Assembly: GCA_020086605.1 (NCBI GenBank)
Contig: JACBWW010000015.1
Coordinates: 24,432,483-24,496,482, forward strand
Direction of reading: 5' to 3'
Length of the DNA: 64,000 nt
Origin: Lanius collurio
Taxonomy: Eukaryota > Chordata > Aves > Passeriformes > Laniidae
Part shown: piece after piece, positions 10,001 to 20,777 of the stretch
How positions within the stretch are numbered: the stretch's first letter is position 1
Layout: every line of letters begins with the position of its first letter
Position numbers and translations under genes: made by a program
The notes under the pieces: model-generated
Seen by the model: only the letters and a program-made list of their open reading frames with translations
Databases searched by the model: none
What the model was told of the DNA's origin: nothing

Positions 10001-12725
10001 TTCAGCATTTTTGTGTCATGAGATTAAAAGTTATACAATCTATACCAGAAAGTAAAATATGTTTTCAGACACTAGTAGTGTAATTTCCTCACTAGAACAC
10101 CCTATTCAAGAAAATACTACAGTATGATCAACTTCACACACAGAAGTCAGTTTCTGTTCTTGAAGGATTTTATGCACTGTGGTTAGGAAACTGCTTATAT
10201 TATTCCTTGCAAGGGGTCTAATTCAGTTTAAAAGCAGCAAGAGCCAAAAGATTGATTTAAGTTCTCAGTGTGTCAGTATTAAAGATACTTCATTGTTGCC
10301 AAAATTAAAAAATGAGGTGTTGCTTATTAATAATTTTTAATTTCTGCAATTCTTTTTGTACTTCTTGGATAGGATAAGGCATGTCATTGATCAGAAATCA
10401 CTTTTACTCAGATATATTTTCTAACATAAAATCCTTTAATTCCAACTCCAGAATAAAAGGATTATTTTTACCTATTCTCTCTTTATCCTTCACCAGTCTG
10501 AGGCAGGGAGCAAAGGGAGGAAAACCTACCAAATAAAAAAAGCCACATGAAAACTAATCAAGCAAATAACCCCAACCAACCCCACATGTTTATGAGGCCA
10601 CTGAATTTGTATTAGATAGTAAATATCTAAAATACGAAGTTTACACTGATGCCTTTTGTGTGAGCATTATCAGTGGCTGTAGAGAAGCATCCTGTTAGCT
10701 CTGGAGTTGCTTTCCTATTCTACCAGAGATAAAGGGTGAGGATGTGGGAGCCAACAGATCCATGTTCCTGAGTCAGAATAAAAAACAGTTGCATTCCCCA
10801 TGTCCCAGTAGTGCCCTTAGTCCTCCCCTGGTGACTAGTCCACACTGAACTAGTCTCTCTCTTCTGAACAGAAGTTGCATCCTTTGGACACACCAGACCT
10901 TGTAAAAACTGATACAAGGCTGAGCAGCATTCTCATTGGGATAAGTATAGTTTTTGCTACTGGAAAAGATTTCACTGAAACTTTTCTAACAGGTTGTGCT
11001 CTGAGAGCATTGACCCAAGGGATTGCTGTTACACAGGCAGGCTGTGATAAGGCTCACTTTCCCTCTCCCTGTACTCAAACTGGTTCTGTCTGATTTTACC
11101 CACCAATTTTTTTTCCCTTTCACAAGGAAATAGAACCTGTTTTCCAAGTCCAACCTACAACCCCTTCACGTGGCTCTTCCTGCTGGTGTCCTGTCCCAAC
11201 TACACATATGAGGTACATGACTTTCTTCTGCTTATATGCAAAGGGTAGGTGGTCGCTGTTTCAGCCTTTGCAGGAAATCTGCAACACCTCCACACAGTTT
11301 CCTCTGAACATCAATCCTTGTGGTTCCTATGTCAGCGTTTCCTTGCTCCCACATAAGCTTCTCCACCAGACCCTCCTCTTCCCTCACATCACTATCCCCA
11401 TGGACTTTTGTCTATATTTCCCTTCACTACAGTCTCCCCAGTGATCTAAATATTTACCATCCATCTCTTCATCCCATCCAGCACACTATTTGACCACCTT
11501 GAAAAATCAAATGAGTTTGATTTCTTACTATTTTTTCCTTTCCCATTTCCAGTACAAGTACCACTCTGTTTTTCCAGAGGAAGCTTTTGAAAACTTTCCA
11601 TTTTGCTTTACATAAATTATAAAATTAACAGTCTTTTTTCTTTGCAACAGGCTGGGTCTTGGATTAGTTTCACAGTGATGACACAAACTCTGCCAGGTAA
11701 GTTTATAACAGAATGAAGACAGCATCTAAAGCATCATTTGTGGAAGTGAATTCTAGACATTTAACAGTTACCCAAAATGTTTATAGCATATGAAATATTG
11801 CCATCAAATTCCCTATACGAGATAAATGTATAAACCTTCAAAATGGTCATAAGAGCAGCCTGCCTATTAGCATTTCTGACTCTTGCTTTCCTGCATCCTT
11901 AGAGACCTAAACATTCCCAAAAATATGGTCCCTGGGGCTGAGCTTTCCAAAACATTCACTGTTTAATTATTTTTCCATTTCAAAATAGAAACCTATAAAA
12001 ACTAATTGTAAGAAGTAGCAGCACATGGTTTACAAATGAAAAAGAAACTAATTTCAAAAGTGGGTTAAACTGCATCATGGGAAAATTAAATTGAAATTTT
12101 GTTTGAAAAGATGAAATGTTTTTGTTCTTTAGGCTTCGGTATGGAAATGATCTGAAAGTTTGGGGACAATGTAGGGCTGTTCCTACAATAGCAGGCGCAG
12201 CAACATATGCAGCACACTCATCCTTGCTGTAATTGTCCCAGACATAACCTGACCGGATGCCAAATGAATGTTTCTGATTAGCTACCTCATTTTAAGGAAG
12301 AAAGGATTATGAATTTGCAAAATGCAAATTCAGTAAAATTATCTCCCATTTTGTGTCACTCAGCCTGAAGGGAGAGGTACCCAAGATCCAGTTACTGGCT
12401 CCTGACAACCACAGCAGGGTCATAGGAAGTCTTTTAGTTGCTGGGTTTTTTGAGACCTCACTGCCAGGCAGCTGGATCAGGCAGCCTCTGCCTACTTGCT
12501 TTAGGGCCAAGCATTTCCATAAACCCCATTGTATTTACAGGGACAGGTACTGAAAGAACACACGTGATCCTTTTCTTTAAATCCTTTTCCCTGCTAGCTG
12601 GCATCTTTGCTTTCCTGATGGTCATCCAGATGTCTCTGTGGGCCCAAAAGAAACACAAGCTTTATCTGAAAAGATTTTATCCAGAAGTGAGGAGAAAAGC
12701 AGCTATGATTCCCATCATCTTCTGA
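985..12725 (+). CDS. TECRL: TECRL, 3' portion (8 coding exons, spliced; 5' end outside window)
   Basis: Trans-2,3-enoyl-CoA reductase-like protein, an ER multi-pass membrane protein of the steroid 5-alpha-reductase/TECR family. Known biology: it is expressed in heart and skeletal muscle, and human variants cause an inherited arrhythmia. Its substrate is less certain than that of TECR, which reduces trans-2-enoyl-CoA in very-long-chain fatty acid elongation. Coding segments are 985-1087, 3110-3215, 4317-4389, 6118-6161, 9487-9544, 11127-11212, 11651-11696 and 12598-12725. They join without a frameshift into 214 residues plus TGA. Family signatures include [66 protein letters not shown] and [10 protein letters not shown]. 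The last of these favours TECRL over its paralogue TECR, which has a different sequence there. Human TECRL is about 363 residues, so roughly 150 N-terminal residues (ubiquitin-like part and first membrane segments) lie upstream. The gene looks functional. Confidence 0.95.
1088..3109 (+). other. TECRL: TECRL intron, 2,022 bp
   Basis: Donor GTAAGT. The acceptor is preceded by a long pyrimidine tract (about 3079-3107) ending CCAG. It contains a probable MIR fragment near 1.9 kb. The rest is complex sequence with no other feature I can support. Confidence 0.88.
1852..1931 (-). mobile_element. MIR-like SINE fragment (ancient)
   Basis: On the + strand the segment reads TAATAATGCCATTTACAGAT, then GGAGAAACAGGCACTTGGAG, then AGTTAGTGGAGCTGGGAATG. 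This follows the reverse complement of the MIR core (TTTACAGATGAGGAAACTGAGGCAC and later AGTAAGTGGCAGAGCCGGGATT). About 20 nt of the MIR middle are missing. MIR copies are old and sparse in birds, so the divergence is expected. Other tRNA-derived SINEs with the same core could look alike. Confidence 0.55.
3110..3215 (+). CDS. TECRL: TECRL coding exon
   Basis: 106 nt. It completes the His codon and encodes [18 protein letters not shown], then [17 protein letters not shown]. It ends on a codon boundary before the donor GTAAAA. The [16 protein letters not shown] block is a hallmark of TECR and TECRL. Confidence 0.95.
3216..4316 (+). other. TECRL: TECRL intron, 1,101 bp
   Basis: GT-AG intron in phase 0 (donor GTAAAA, acceptor CTGTTCCAG). 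Short open frames inside show no homology I recognise, and no repeat was found. Confidence 0.88.
4317..4389 (+). CDS. TECRL: TECRL coding exon
   Basis: 73 nt encoding [19 protein letters not shown] then RYTPP plus one base. Two donors are possible. GTAGGT at 4390 joins to the next exon as PPSFG, matching the family. GTATGG at 4394 would add a different codon and break the frame, so 4389 is chosen. Confidence 0.94.
4390..6117 (+). other. TECRL: TECRL intron, 1,728 bp
   Basis: Phase 1 GT-AG intron (donor GTAGGT, acceptor TTTTCTAG). The stretch from about 4765 to 5050 is T/C-rich. No embedded gene was seen. Confidence 0.87.
6118..6161 (+). CDS. TECRL: TECRL coding exon (44 nt)
   Basis: This short exon completes the Ser codon and encodes [14 protein letters not shown], ending in phase 0 before GTATGT. 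The preceding PP-S-F-G junction reproduces the family sequence. The hydrophobic end continues into the next exon as part of a membrane helix. Confidence 0.93.
6162..9486 (+). other. TECRL: TECRL intron, 3,325 bp (largest visible)
   Basis: Phase 0 GT-AG intron (donor GTATGT, acceptor GTCTTGCAG). It is AT-rich at about 7.6-8.7 kb and GC-richer at about 9.1-9.4 kb. Open frames of up to 139 codons are present on the minus strand but none is recognisable. No repeat was identified. Confidence 0.87.
9487..9544 (+). CDS. TECRL: TECRL coding exon
   Basis: 58 nt encoding [19 protein letters not shown] plus the first base of a Gly codon, before the donor [16 protein letters not shown] is characteristic of TECRL. 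TECR has QLGNFSIH in the same position. Confidence 0.95.
9545..11126 (+). other. TECRL: TECRL intron, 1,582 bp
   Basis: Phase 1 intron (donor GTATGT, acceptor CCCTTTCACAAG). AAG is a less common but valid acceptor. No internal feature was recognised. Confidence 0.87.
11127..11212 (+). CDS. TECRL: TECRL coding exon with NYxxE motif
   Basis: 86 nt encoding (G)[15 protein letters not shown], then [13 protein letters not shown], ending in phase 0. The SCPNYTYE block corresponds to the active-site region of the family. The Tyr of this motif is the one reported essential in yeast Tsc13. All key residues are present. The donor GTACAT is the weakest in the gene. Confidence 0.95.
11213..11650 (+). 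other. TECRL: TECRL intron, 438 bp
   Basis: Phase 0 intron (donor GTACAT, acceptor CTTTGCAACAG). It is pyrimidine-rich in much of its length and has no other feature. Confidence 0.88.
11651..11696 (+). CDS. TECRL: TECRL coding exon (46 nt)
   Basis: It encodes [15 protein letters not shown] plus one base, before the donor [20 protein letters not shown] matches mammalian TECRL as I remember it. The first residue is Ala, where Ile (TECRL) or Val (TECR) is expected. Confidence 0.94.
11697..12597 (+). other. TECRL: TECRL last intron, 901 bp
   Basis: Phase 1 intron (donor GTAAGT, acceptor TTTTCCCTGCTAG). It contains a palindromic octamer element at 12310-12332, listed separately. Confidence 0.88.
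12310..12332. promoter_or_regulatory. Perfect 10-bp inverted repeat containing an octamer (POU) site
   Basis: The arms are TGAATTTGCA and TGCAAATTCA, separated by AAA. The exact octamer ATGCAAAT sits at 12322-12329. The arrangement resembles the palindromic Oct-factor element ATTTGAAATGCAAAT with two extra bases. The sequence match is direct; a regulatory role is inferred. Confidence 0.4.
12598..12725 (+). CDS. TECRL: TECRL terminal coding exon with stop codon
   Basis: 128 nt encoding (A)[16 protein letters not shown], then [17 protein letters not shown] and AAMIPIIF, with TGA at 12723-12725. It contains the last membrane segment and a basic C-terminal tail. Mammalian TECRL and TECR end in FIL or FLL after MIP/IIP; this protein ends IIF. 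Confidence 0.95.
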
Positions 12726-13136
12726 GATCGTCACAAGAGTTGGAGCCTAAGTGTACACTTCAAGAGCCAACTCAGAGTAAATGAGCCTTTTCATTCAGGA
12801 ACCAAGTGGAACAGAGGAAAAAACTACTGGATATCTTTTTCAGAAAATTAACAGTTCAAGATGGAGAGGTTTTAATTAACAGCAAAAATTTAGCTCTTGA
12901 ATTCTTGGTTCCTGCTAAAAGATATGATTTAATTAGATTTTCTGTAATGGAGCTAAATGAAAAGGGACAAGAAAATTGAATGTTAGAGATTTACCTGGTG
13001 TAAATGGGCACAGATGCTGCTAAAATTAATTTACACAACTCATCTGCATGCATTCAGGTGTGGTAATTTTAAGGTTCAGTGTTAGATGTTTAGGAGAGTC
13101 TTGGATTTTTGCATCAGGTTTCACAGCCTTATTTTT

Positions 13137-13142
13137 ATTAAA
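13137..13142 (+). terminator. Candidate proximal poly(A) signal ATTAAA
   Basis: This is the most common variant hexamer, 412 nt past the TECRL stop. Downstream sequence is only weakly GT-rich. It would give a short 3' UTR. Confidence 0.3.
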
Positions 13143-14319
13143 CTGCACAGAGAAAGCACATTCTGCCTCAGCTCCTCTAAAGCATCACATCAAAAGATGA
13201 CCACTATGCTGTAAACACTGTTTAGTCTAGCTTCACAAAGTTCTTATTTGTTTTTTTTTTAAATCAAATCTCATAGCAAATTGTTCAGTACAAATTGGCT
13301 TAAATTGTTCACTGGAGAGAGGATTGGCTTTCTTTTATTTTCAGGAAGGCAGTTCAGCCCCACAATCTCAGAGGAGACCGTTTTTGACCGCTTCCCATCT
13401 TGTAAATAATTTGAAGCATAACCTTGGGTACATCATTGAAGCCCACTTCCCTTTCTCACATTGAACAGTTTAGAAATAGCAGAAGACCTTCTGCGCTAAC
13501 AAGCATGTTAAAATCCCCTTGTTCAGTGCCTGTCTGTATCCAGGCACCATTCACTTTACTTGTATGAAGCACTGTGAAAGCCTTGAGAACAGGGTGAACC
13601 AGAGTACGGCTTGTTATTGAACAGGAAAGATGTGACAAATGCATTTCAGTCCATATCTGAACTGCCTCAGATGGACACTGCTGACAGGCTTCTGCTCCCC
13701 TTCAGTTTGGCCAGACTCTACCTGCCACTTTGCTTTCCAGGACACTATATTTTAAGGGATTCTCTGGGCTTGTTATTCAAGTCCTGAAAACACTGAGTAG
13801 CTCCATTTGCAAATCAGTGGCACCCATGCCATGCAGGAGCACCATTTTAGTTATGCAGAGCAAAGGAACCAGAACTGCTCCAGCAGGTAATAGGATATGA
13901 AGAGTTAGGACATTGAGTCCAACTTTCATACTGTTTTTGTTGCACATTTTTCAATATCTTTTGGTTCTCTTAAGCTGGTGAAAAAAATCTTGCCTAAAGA
14001 ATGTTATAATCATTAGAGAAACCCTGGAGTACACAAGCAAGGCAGGCAGTTTGTCTCCTAAAGGCGCTGTTACCTTTGCGCCAGCTCAAGTGTTCTAACA
14101 AAGTTAATTTTCCCCGTAAATTGCATTCATATTCCTCTTCTAATGTCTAACTTGCAACACTTATCCTATTAGCCGCTGTAACTCAATTTCATCTTTGTAA
14201 TGTAAATACATCACTTTCCATATTTTTAAACTTGTAACCTGTGAAAACCTAAAATTTTTATTCCTCTCAATGCAAAATCCTAATCAAAGTGAATACCCAG
14301 TTCTCTAACCCAGACTGCT

Positions 14320-14325
14320 AATAAA
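14320..14325 (+). terminator. Candidate distal poly(A) signal AATAAA
   Basis: Canonical hexamer, followed within 20-40 nt by TTTGTTTTCTGT, a plausible downstream element. It is the first AATAAA I found after the TECRL stop. Confidence 0.45.
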
Positions 14326-14345
14326 GATCTATTTTTGAAAATTTG

Positions 14346-17300
14346 TTTTCTGTACTCTTTAATTGAATATGTAACCACAATATTTTTGAAACTTTTTTTT
14401 TCCCTGACAATGTTAGATGTGAGAGTCAAGTCTGTTGTCTGTTTTTTTTAATCCAGCTACCGAGATTCTTTTCCCTTCAGGTTTATTAGATGTCTTATTT
14501 CAGCAATCTTAAAGTTTTAAAATTGTCCATGTGGGAGAGTAACTTATTAAAATTAATTATTTATCTATTAATATTTTGATTGTAATGGCCACAGCTTTAA
14601 GTCTGTTGAAGGCATGTTTCCAGTGGGATGACAATTGCTGGGAACATGGATCCTCTTCAATAGTTAGCTTAGGTGAAGGAAGTACTTCTGGAATTTTTTA
14701 CCTCCCTGTCATTAGTTGGTTATTCAGTATCTGGGGGGAGGAGGAAGAGAGTTTTGGCTCCTGAAGTAAATGACTGAAATTTTAAAGTAAAGTAAAAAGT
14801 AAAGTAAAGGGTAAGAACAAATGAAGATACATTGCAGAAGGCTGTCTCAGATAAACATGATAGATATTTTGAGATTCACCAGTGGGATATTGATGAGCTA
14901 AAACTGCTCTGAGCAGTGTTAAATGGCTTCACAAATAGCAATAAATCTAACTTCCCGCACCTTTATGGATCTCTCTATATTACACGTTCTCCTCTGATTT
15001 TCAGGGCAAGTTCCATGCAATTAGAAAAGATAAGATAACTTCCTGGAATGGGCAGCATGTTCTGCTTCAAAATAAAAAGTTTATAAAAATCACCAGTCTT
15101 TGTTTTGCTAAACATTTCAGAGGCCTTGCTTATAGGATACCAAAAAACCCAAGCAAAGAAACCCACCCAGTTAAAAAAAAAGTATTACTATATGAAAGTT
15201 GCTTCTAACGGTGATTTTAACCCTCAAGTACCATGCACATTTTCAACCAAAACAGTTGTCTTCATATAAATATTTGTCATAATTGTTCTGATTACCTGGA
15301 GAAAAATGCCCTATTAAGCTGTATATATCCAGGACTTTCTTGTACGAGGGGCTGATGAGGAAGCAGGTGGTCAACTGCAAATTCGTTTGACTGTGTTTTC
15401 TCTTAAGTACAGACCTCACTTCTTCAGAGACACCAGTAGAAGGAAGGCATGGGCAAGGCCACCCCACTTCCAGAATCCCACCATGTTTCAAGGTCAAACA
15501 GAAAGAGTCAACCTCCAAAAAGAGCCATAATAGCTCGCAGAAGCGAATAACCACATTCCTCACAAAAGGCAGGAGCGCTGTACAGCAGAAAAATCAAGTG
15601 GTTGAAGACATGTTCTGGTTAGCTATGAGGAGCTGCTATAGACCCATGTATGGGGCAATTCCTCCTTGATACTTCTCAGGAGGGAAGCCATCTAAACCAA
15701 GAGACCATAAATGAAGCAAGAAACAGAGAGTAGACAACAGTTTTGTCAGGAACTGTGTAAAAATAAATCAGATGGAATATGACTAGATCCTCCCTGGCCT
15801 GCTCAATGAGGACTGTGTGAATGGCATTGCCAGTGGGACTAAAGTGTATCTTGAAATAATCACTCCCTGTTCCACCTGGAGAGACTGCTCAACTTCCAGG
15901 TCCTTCCATGCTCACCCTGCAGCTTACAACTGGGTTTTTGTTGGAACTCTCCGGGTGGATGAGTCTCATCTGTCCCAAATTAATCCTAAAACACTGAGAT
16001 TAAGGAGTCTAAAGTTAAGCCTTCAGATACACATCTCTACATTTTTTGGCTGTTTCTTGCCATAAAATGCTAACCTGGAAAAGAGCAGACACCAGCTCAG
16101 GCTTCCTGCTGGTGCAGGAAGGCGTTGTGATGGGGAACTGACATGGCAGATGCTTCTGTACACAACTTGGCTGCCTGTATTTGGATTCCCAGTTTGAAAA
16201 AGCCCTTAAGACCCAGCCATATGTTTATCTTATAAGACGGTTACCACATCTTTGCAGCTGACAGGACTGAAAATGATCTCTGTGATTTCATCTTTCCATA
16301 GGGAAAGTGGAGCTGGAAAGGATGCTGAAAGCAGGAGAAGTGAATAAAGGCAGATGGTCATCCTTTTTTAAAGATCTTATTATCATCACAATATCTTGTA
16401 CTTTGCATTGTTTTGTATAAAGTGACTCTAAATTGGCTTTTATCACACTAGGAACTGAGATGAAACAGCCTGTTATCAAAGCAGTTCTCTGAAAGAGAGC
16501 CTGCAATGTTAACTAAATATAATATAATAAAAATCACTGAATGTGAAGACTTCTAAAGCACACTATAAGAGGAAAAAAGCTATAGGAAGGCAAGAGAGTA
16601 TTTATCTATTTATAGGTTTCACAAGTGCTGCTGAACTAAAAATTAATTCAAACCATAAAAAGCTTTTCAGCAATCTAGTATTTTTCATATGATGCTTTAT
16701 TGGCTTTCCTTTTCTATATTTTCCCAGGCACAAGTGCTGTCTACAAGTGATATTCCTTGTCATTAACATTCATGGAAGCTTTTAGAGAAACGCACTCTAT
16801 GCCTATCCCAGAGTTCAATAAATAAATGTAGATGAAGTGTTGTGCTGTCATTGAACACAAATTAGTACCTATGCGAACAATATTTTTTATGAAAGGCTGG
16901 GTTTATCATAGATGAGTGCACAGAGGCCACTGTAGAGCTACAATTAAAGGTGATTTTCACATCTTACATGTTTAGCATCACAGAAGAATGTTTATGTTAA
17001 TGGTCTCTGCACATCTTCAGCCACCTGTGACTCAAACTTACAACTCTTGCTGCAGGTATCAGCTCCAAGAGCTGAGCTTTTCCATGCCTTTATCATGGTC
17101 CTGGTGTTTGGTTACTCAGCTGTCTAGCACACTAGAGACTGCCTCTCACCCAGTTCTGCCCTGAGAGGACATTTGAGAACACATTTATTTTTCCATCTTG
17201 TCCAGCTGGACGAGAAGTTGTCCAGGTGAGGAGTGCTGGTAACTGTGTGACGGAAATAATCTGTGCTGAATTTTCTTGGAAAGTAATAGTCAATCTAAAC

Positions 17301-18172
17301 CCACTTTTTCAAAAGAAAAGACAAGATAATGGATACTGAAATATGTGTGCTTAGGTTAAAAAAAAATCTGCCACATATTAACACCTCCACAATACCCAGT
17401 CTTCTATCGTGTACCTGCTTTTATGTAACTTCTAAAGCCTTTGAAAACTGAGAAACCAAGTATGAGGAAATCATTTATAGTTCAAAGAAATATTATAAGA
17501 CTCTTCAATAATACTAATGAATTCCATATTTAAAAAATCAAACTTCACATCTTTTGTCAAAGAAATCTGATTGTTAGCCATTTTTTTTCTAACACAGTAT
17601 TATTCCTGTGAAAAAGTAATATAGCTCTATAAGTGATTCCTTTCACAGTTATGAGTAACTGGCCATACTCAACAGGAAAAAGCTTTTGTTTCAAAATTGC
17701 AGATTTCACCATTTGGGGACTCTTTTAAAGCATTACAAGACAGGCTCCAAAGAAAACAGATTACATCAATCATTTTTTTGACTCTTATTCAGACTGAAAA
17801 GTTGATGAGTTTTCAGTTGACTGATGAAACTGTGACACTGAGTTACAAAAGAAACAAATATTTAAAAAGATGTCCCTCTCCTCAAGGTAAGAATAGGGAT
17901 AAAAGGGTACTTTTAATCTTTTCTATTAATATTTTGAGGCCATTTCCAAGGTTCAAGGGCATCTTTGCAGAAGGAGACATTGAGTAGAGATCTGGAAGGA
18001 CCAGAATGTGGTTGCAGTGTGCTTTTAGGGATTAGCAGCTATATCTTTCCTGAAAGAAATTTCACTCTTTCTGAACCGAACTTGACAGAAATGGATTAAA
18101 GATGACACATCTCCAATATCGTATCTAATGAAAAACAAAGCACCTATTCTCGAACCAACAGGGAGTTTTTGT

Positions 18173-18177
<5 letters not shown>
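14346..18177. other. Intergenic, no gene recognised
   Basis: AT-rich non-coding DNA. It contains a short TAAAG-type repeat at 14.8 kb and open frames of up to 106 codons (minus strand, 15243-15563) that do not resemble known proteins. AATAAATAAA near 16.82 kb has no gene attached. Confidence 0.7.
14782..14811. repeat. Imperfect (TAAAG)n short tandem repeat
   Basis: TTAAAGTAAAGTAAAAAGTA and the following AAGTAAAGG form about six 5-bp units with one A insertion. Confidence 0.75.

Positions 18178-18213
<36 letters not shown>
18178..18213. repeat. (AC)18 dinucleotide microsatellite
   Basis: 36 uninterrupted bases of AC, preceded by CACAT. A pure tract of this length is normally polymorphic. Confidence 0.97.
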
Positions 18214-18215
<2 letters not shown>

Positions 18216-19132
18216 TATTCTTCCACCCTCTTGTTGCAGAGAGTGGTTTGCATTGGATTTATATGCCTGTCACTCAGACTCTTACTTACCTATCAGAGCT
18301 TTGATATACACAATTATGTCACAAGAAAATCCCTTCATTTCAAAACCTTGAGGATGCAGAATATTTTGAACAGTTAACCACTTCCAGCCCCACATATACA
18401 TTAATACTTGCTGCCATGTTTAGATATCCTTTCAACAGCCATGTGAAGCACAATGTTCAGCTATGTTCAGAGACTTGCCAAATATCCCATCTTAATCCAG
18501 TTGCAAGCACAGAGCTAAATCTTCAAGCGGTGAATTGCAATACGTGGCACTATCTGAGCCCTAACTTCAAAATGCTTCTCCTTGCTTCCTTTGCTCTTAA
18601 TCTCTGAAGGGCTGGAGCTACTCAGGGACTTCCCTCTGCAAAAGCAGAAGTTTAATTCTTCCAGCTTTGCATCAGTCTCTTGCTATGAAATCATGAAACT
18701 GTAACATTAGAAACAGCAACCCTCTCACCTATGATTGACACATCTTATTCAGCAGGTCACATCAGGTAAAAGGGAGGGTATTGTACTGTTACAGATATAG
18801 GGACAAACTGAACAGGGATGTGGTAATTTGAGAACTATTTCTACTTCACCCAGGCTTCTGCTCAGGGGCTCAGTGCCTTGGGCACCTCCCCCAGGAGAAG
18901 GCAGTGCAATAAAGATTTCCTGAAATCTAATAAAGGTGATCTTGATTACAGATCTAGAATTAAATAAAGAGATAATATATTTGATTATAATATTTGCTGG
19001 AAGCTGTACCTCAGAAACTTTTGCACTTGGCTTGGAAATATCAATTTTAGAATAATTGTCACTCACAGTCATGACAGACTTGCACTGAGTAATGCAAGTT
19101 ACACAGGGAATTACTGTATGACCTGCTACTGT
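18214..19132. other. Intergenic, no gene recognised
   Basis: Complex non-coding sequence between the AC repeat and a CR1 fragment. I see no feature I can name. Confidence 0.65.
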
Positions 19133-19235
19133 ATCATAGAATCATAGAATATGCTGAGCTGGAAGGGGACCCATCAGAATCATCCAGGCAACTCCTGACC
19201 CTGCTCAGGAATCACACCCTGGGCCTGATAGCCAG
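19133..19235 (-). mobile_element. CR1 LINE 3'-end fragment
   Basis: The + strand begins ATCATAGAATCATAGAAT, the reverse complement of the CR1 tail (ATTCTATGATTCTATGAT). It is followed by GCTGAGCTGGAAGGGGACCC, an ATCAGAATCATCCAGGCAAC block and GGAATCACACCCTGGGCCTG, all diagnostic of CR1 3' regions. It is a typical 5'-truncated copy, moderately diverged. The inner boundary near 19235 is approximate. Confidence 0.88.
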
Positions 19236-20762
19236 ATCCTTAGGGCACACACAAGGCTTTGACTAAGGGTGCCAGAGTGTGTGAGCTTCTCAGAGGGAGC
19301 TCAGCAGTCACACATAGGAGTTAACAGTTCCCACAGACTGCCCCATTCCAGTGCTGATGGTTCTGAACCCATGATGAAGCAAAACCCATGCCAGCTACTT
19401 CTTCCTCTCAGAGTTCCTTTGCTGATGGTCCAGGCCCTAACAAGAAGGTTCAGTGCACAAACCCTCTTTGAACTGCTGAAGTGTCACAGATGTGATAGGA
19501 GATGTGCTATAAGTGCAAGGCCGGGATGCTGGAGCCAAATGCAAGATGTGCTTAGCCATTTAAATAAGTAGCCTACCAAACAGTTTTTCATCCTTGACCA
19601 AGTAATTGATGTTTTCTTCTCTCATTCCTTAGGCAATTCTTGTCCTTCCCAGCCTGTTTCGTTCAGGCATCTGACATTCAGAGGACCAACAGATTTGAGC
19701 ACAGCATCCATTGCGATCAAACACTCAGAAAAATGACTACTTTTATTTACTGACAAACAATTCATGCAAGAGCACTAAATCTGGGCATGTGTAAGGCAGT
19801 ATGGGGCAATTTTGCCTAGGGCAGTTCTGGGGCCTTGGGACTGCAGATGCATGTGTCATTCAAAAGAGAATATCTAAACAAGTAAAAGAAAATACCTTGT
19901 GTAATTACACTGTCCTGCTGTAATTATACGCAAATAATGCATTATAAAACCTGTGGACAAGACCCACACTTCTCAGCACCCCTTCAAGCAGTCCCTTTTT
20001 AGATATCATTGAGCAAACAGAAATAAAATCAAATCTGTCAGCGCCCACAGACATACAGTTGACATACACAATCAATAGGCAGTTACAAAGAGAGAAAAAC
20101 TGCAGGAGTTTTCTTATTCCAGATACGGAGCAGGGGGAGAAACTTTGCTTTGCACCCTCCCCAGCATTTTCAGCAGAGAAAATAAAATTGATTCATTGGT
20201 TACAGAGCAAGGAGATGAGCATCTCCAGCAGAAATTAAGGGCACAAAGAAGGTCACAATACATAAAATTTCAAGCAGCAGCAGACAGAGCTGGCTAAACT
20301 GACTGCCATTTTAACTGCAGTTGTTGATAAAATGGTCACATTAAGAGACAGCTGAAGGATGGTCCAAAGGTTAAGCCAGGCAGGCTGGTAGAGAAAACAT
20401 AAAAAATATCTTCTGCCACAAGGAATGTCTGCAGGTGAGGCTTCTCCTGCTGCTGTCCTCACGGGGAGGAGGGTGGGAAACTCAGGGCAGGTAGGGGTCC
20501 TGCTGATGTCTTGATCTCAAGTAGGACTTGTCATTTGATGCCAACAAAGGTTAGTGGCACCAAAAGTCAGGCCTGGTATTTCTATTACTTGTAGAGCTTC
20601 TAATGATTTTCCCTGCAACGTTTTCTCTCCATCTCATTTTCCTTCATCCCCAGAGGATATACTATATGTCTTTATGTTGCAGCAAAATATTCTACAGCTG
20701 TAAGTAAAGAAAGCCATCTGTTCTTTGAAAATAGAGTGTCTCAGCTAGGATTTTTTTGTGTG

Positions 20763-20777
20763 TTTTTTTTTTTTTTT
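20763..20777. repeat. T15 homopolymer
   Basis: Fifteen T in a row after TTTTTTTGTGTG. No attached retrocopy could be identified. Confidence 0.85.

Larger units (their letters stand above)
12726..14345 (+). other. TECRL: Probable TECRL 3' UTR
   Basis: Sequence after the stop with no competing gene. Its end is uncertain. An ATTAAA at 13137-13142 could give a short form, and an AATAAA at 14320-14325 followed by T/G-rich sequence (about 14342-14360) a long form. It has AT-rich complex sequence, and the last 300 bases could also be conserved. Confidence 0.5.
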
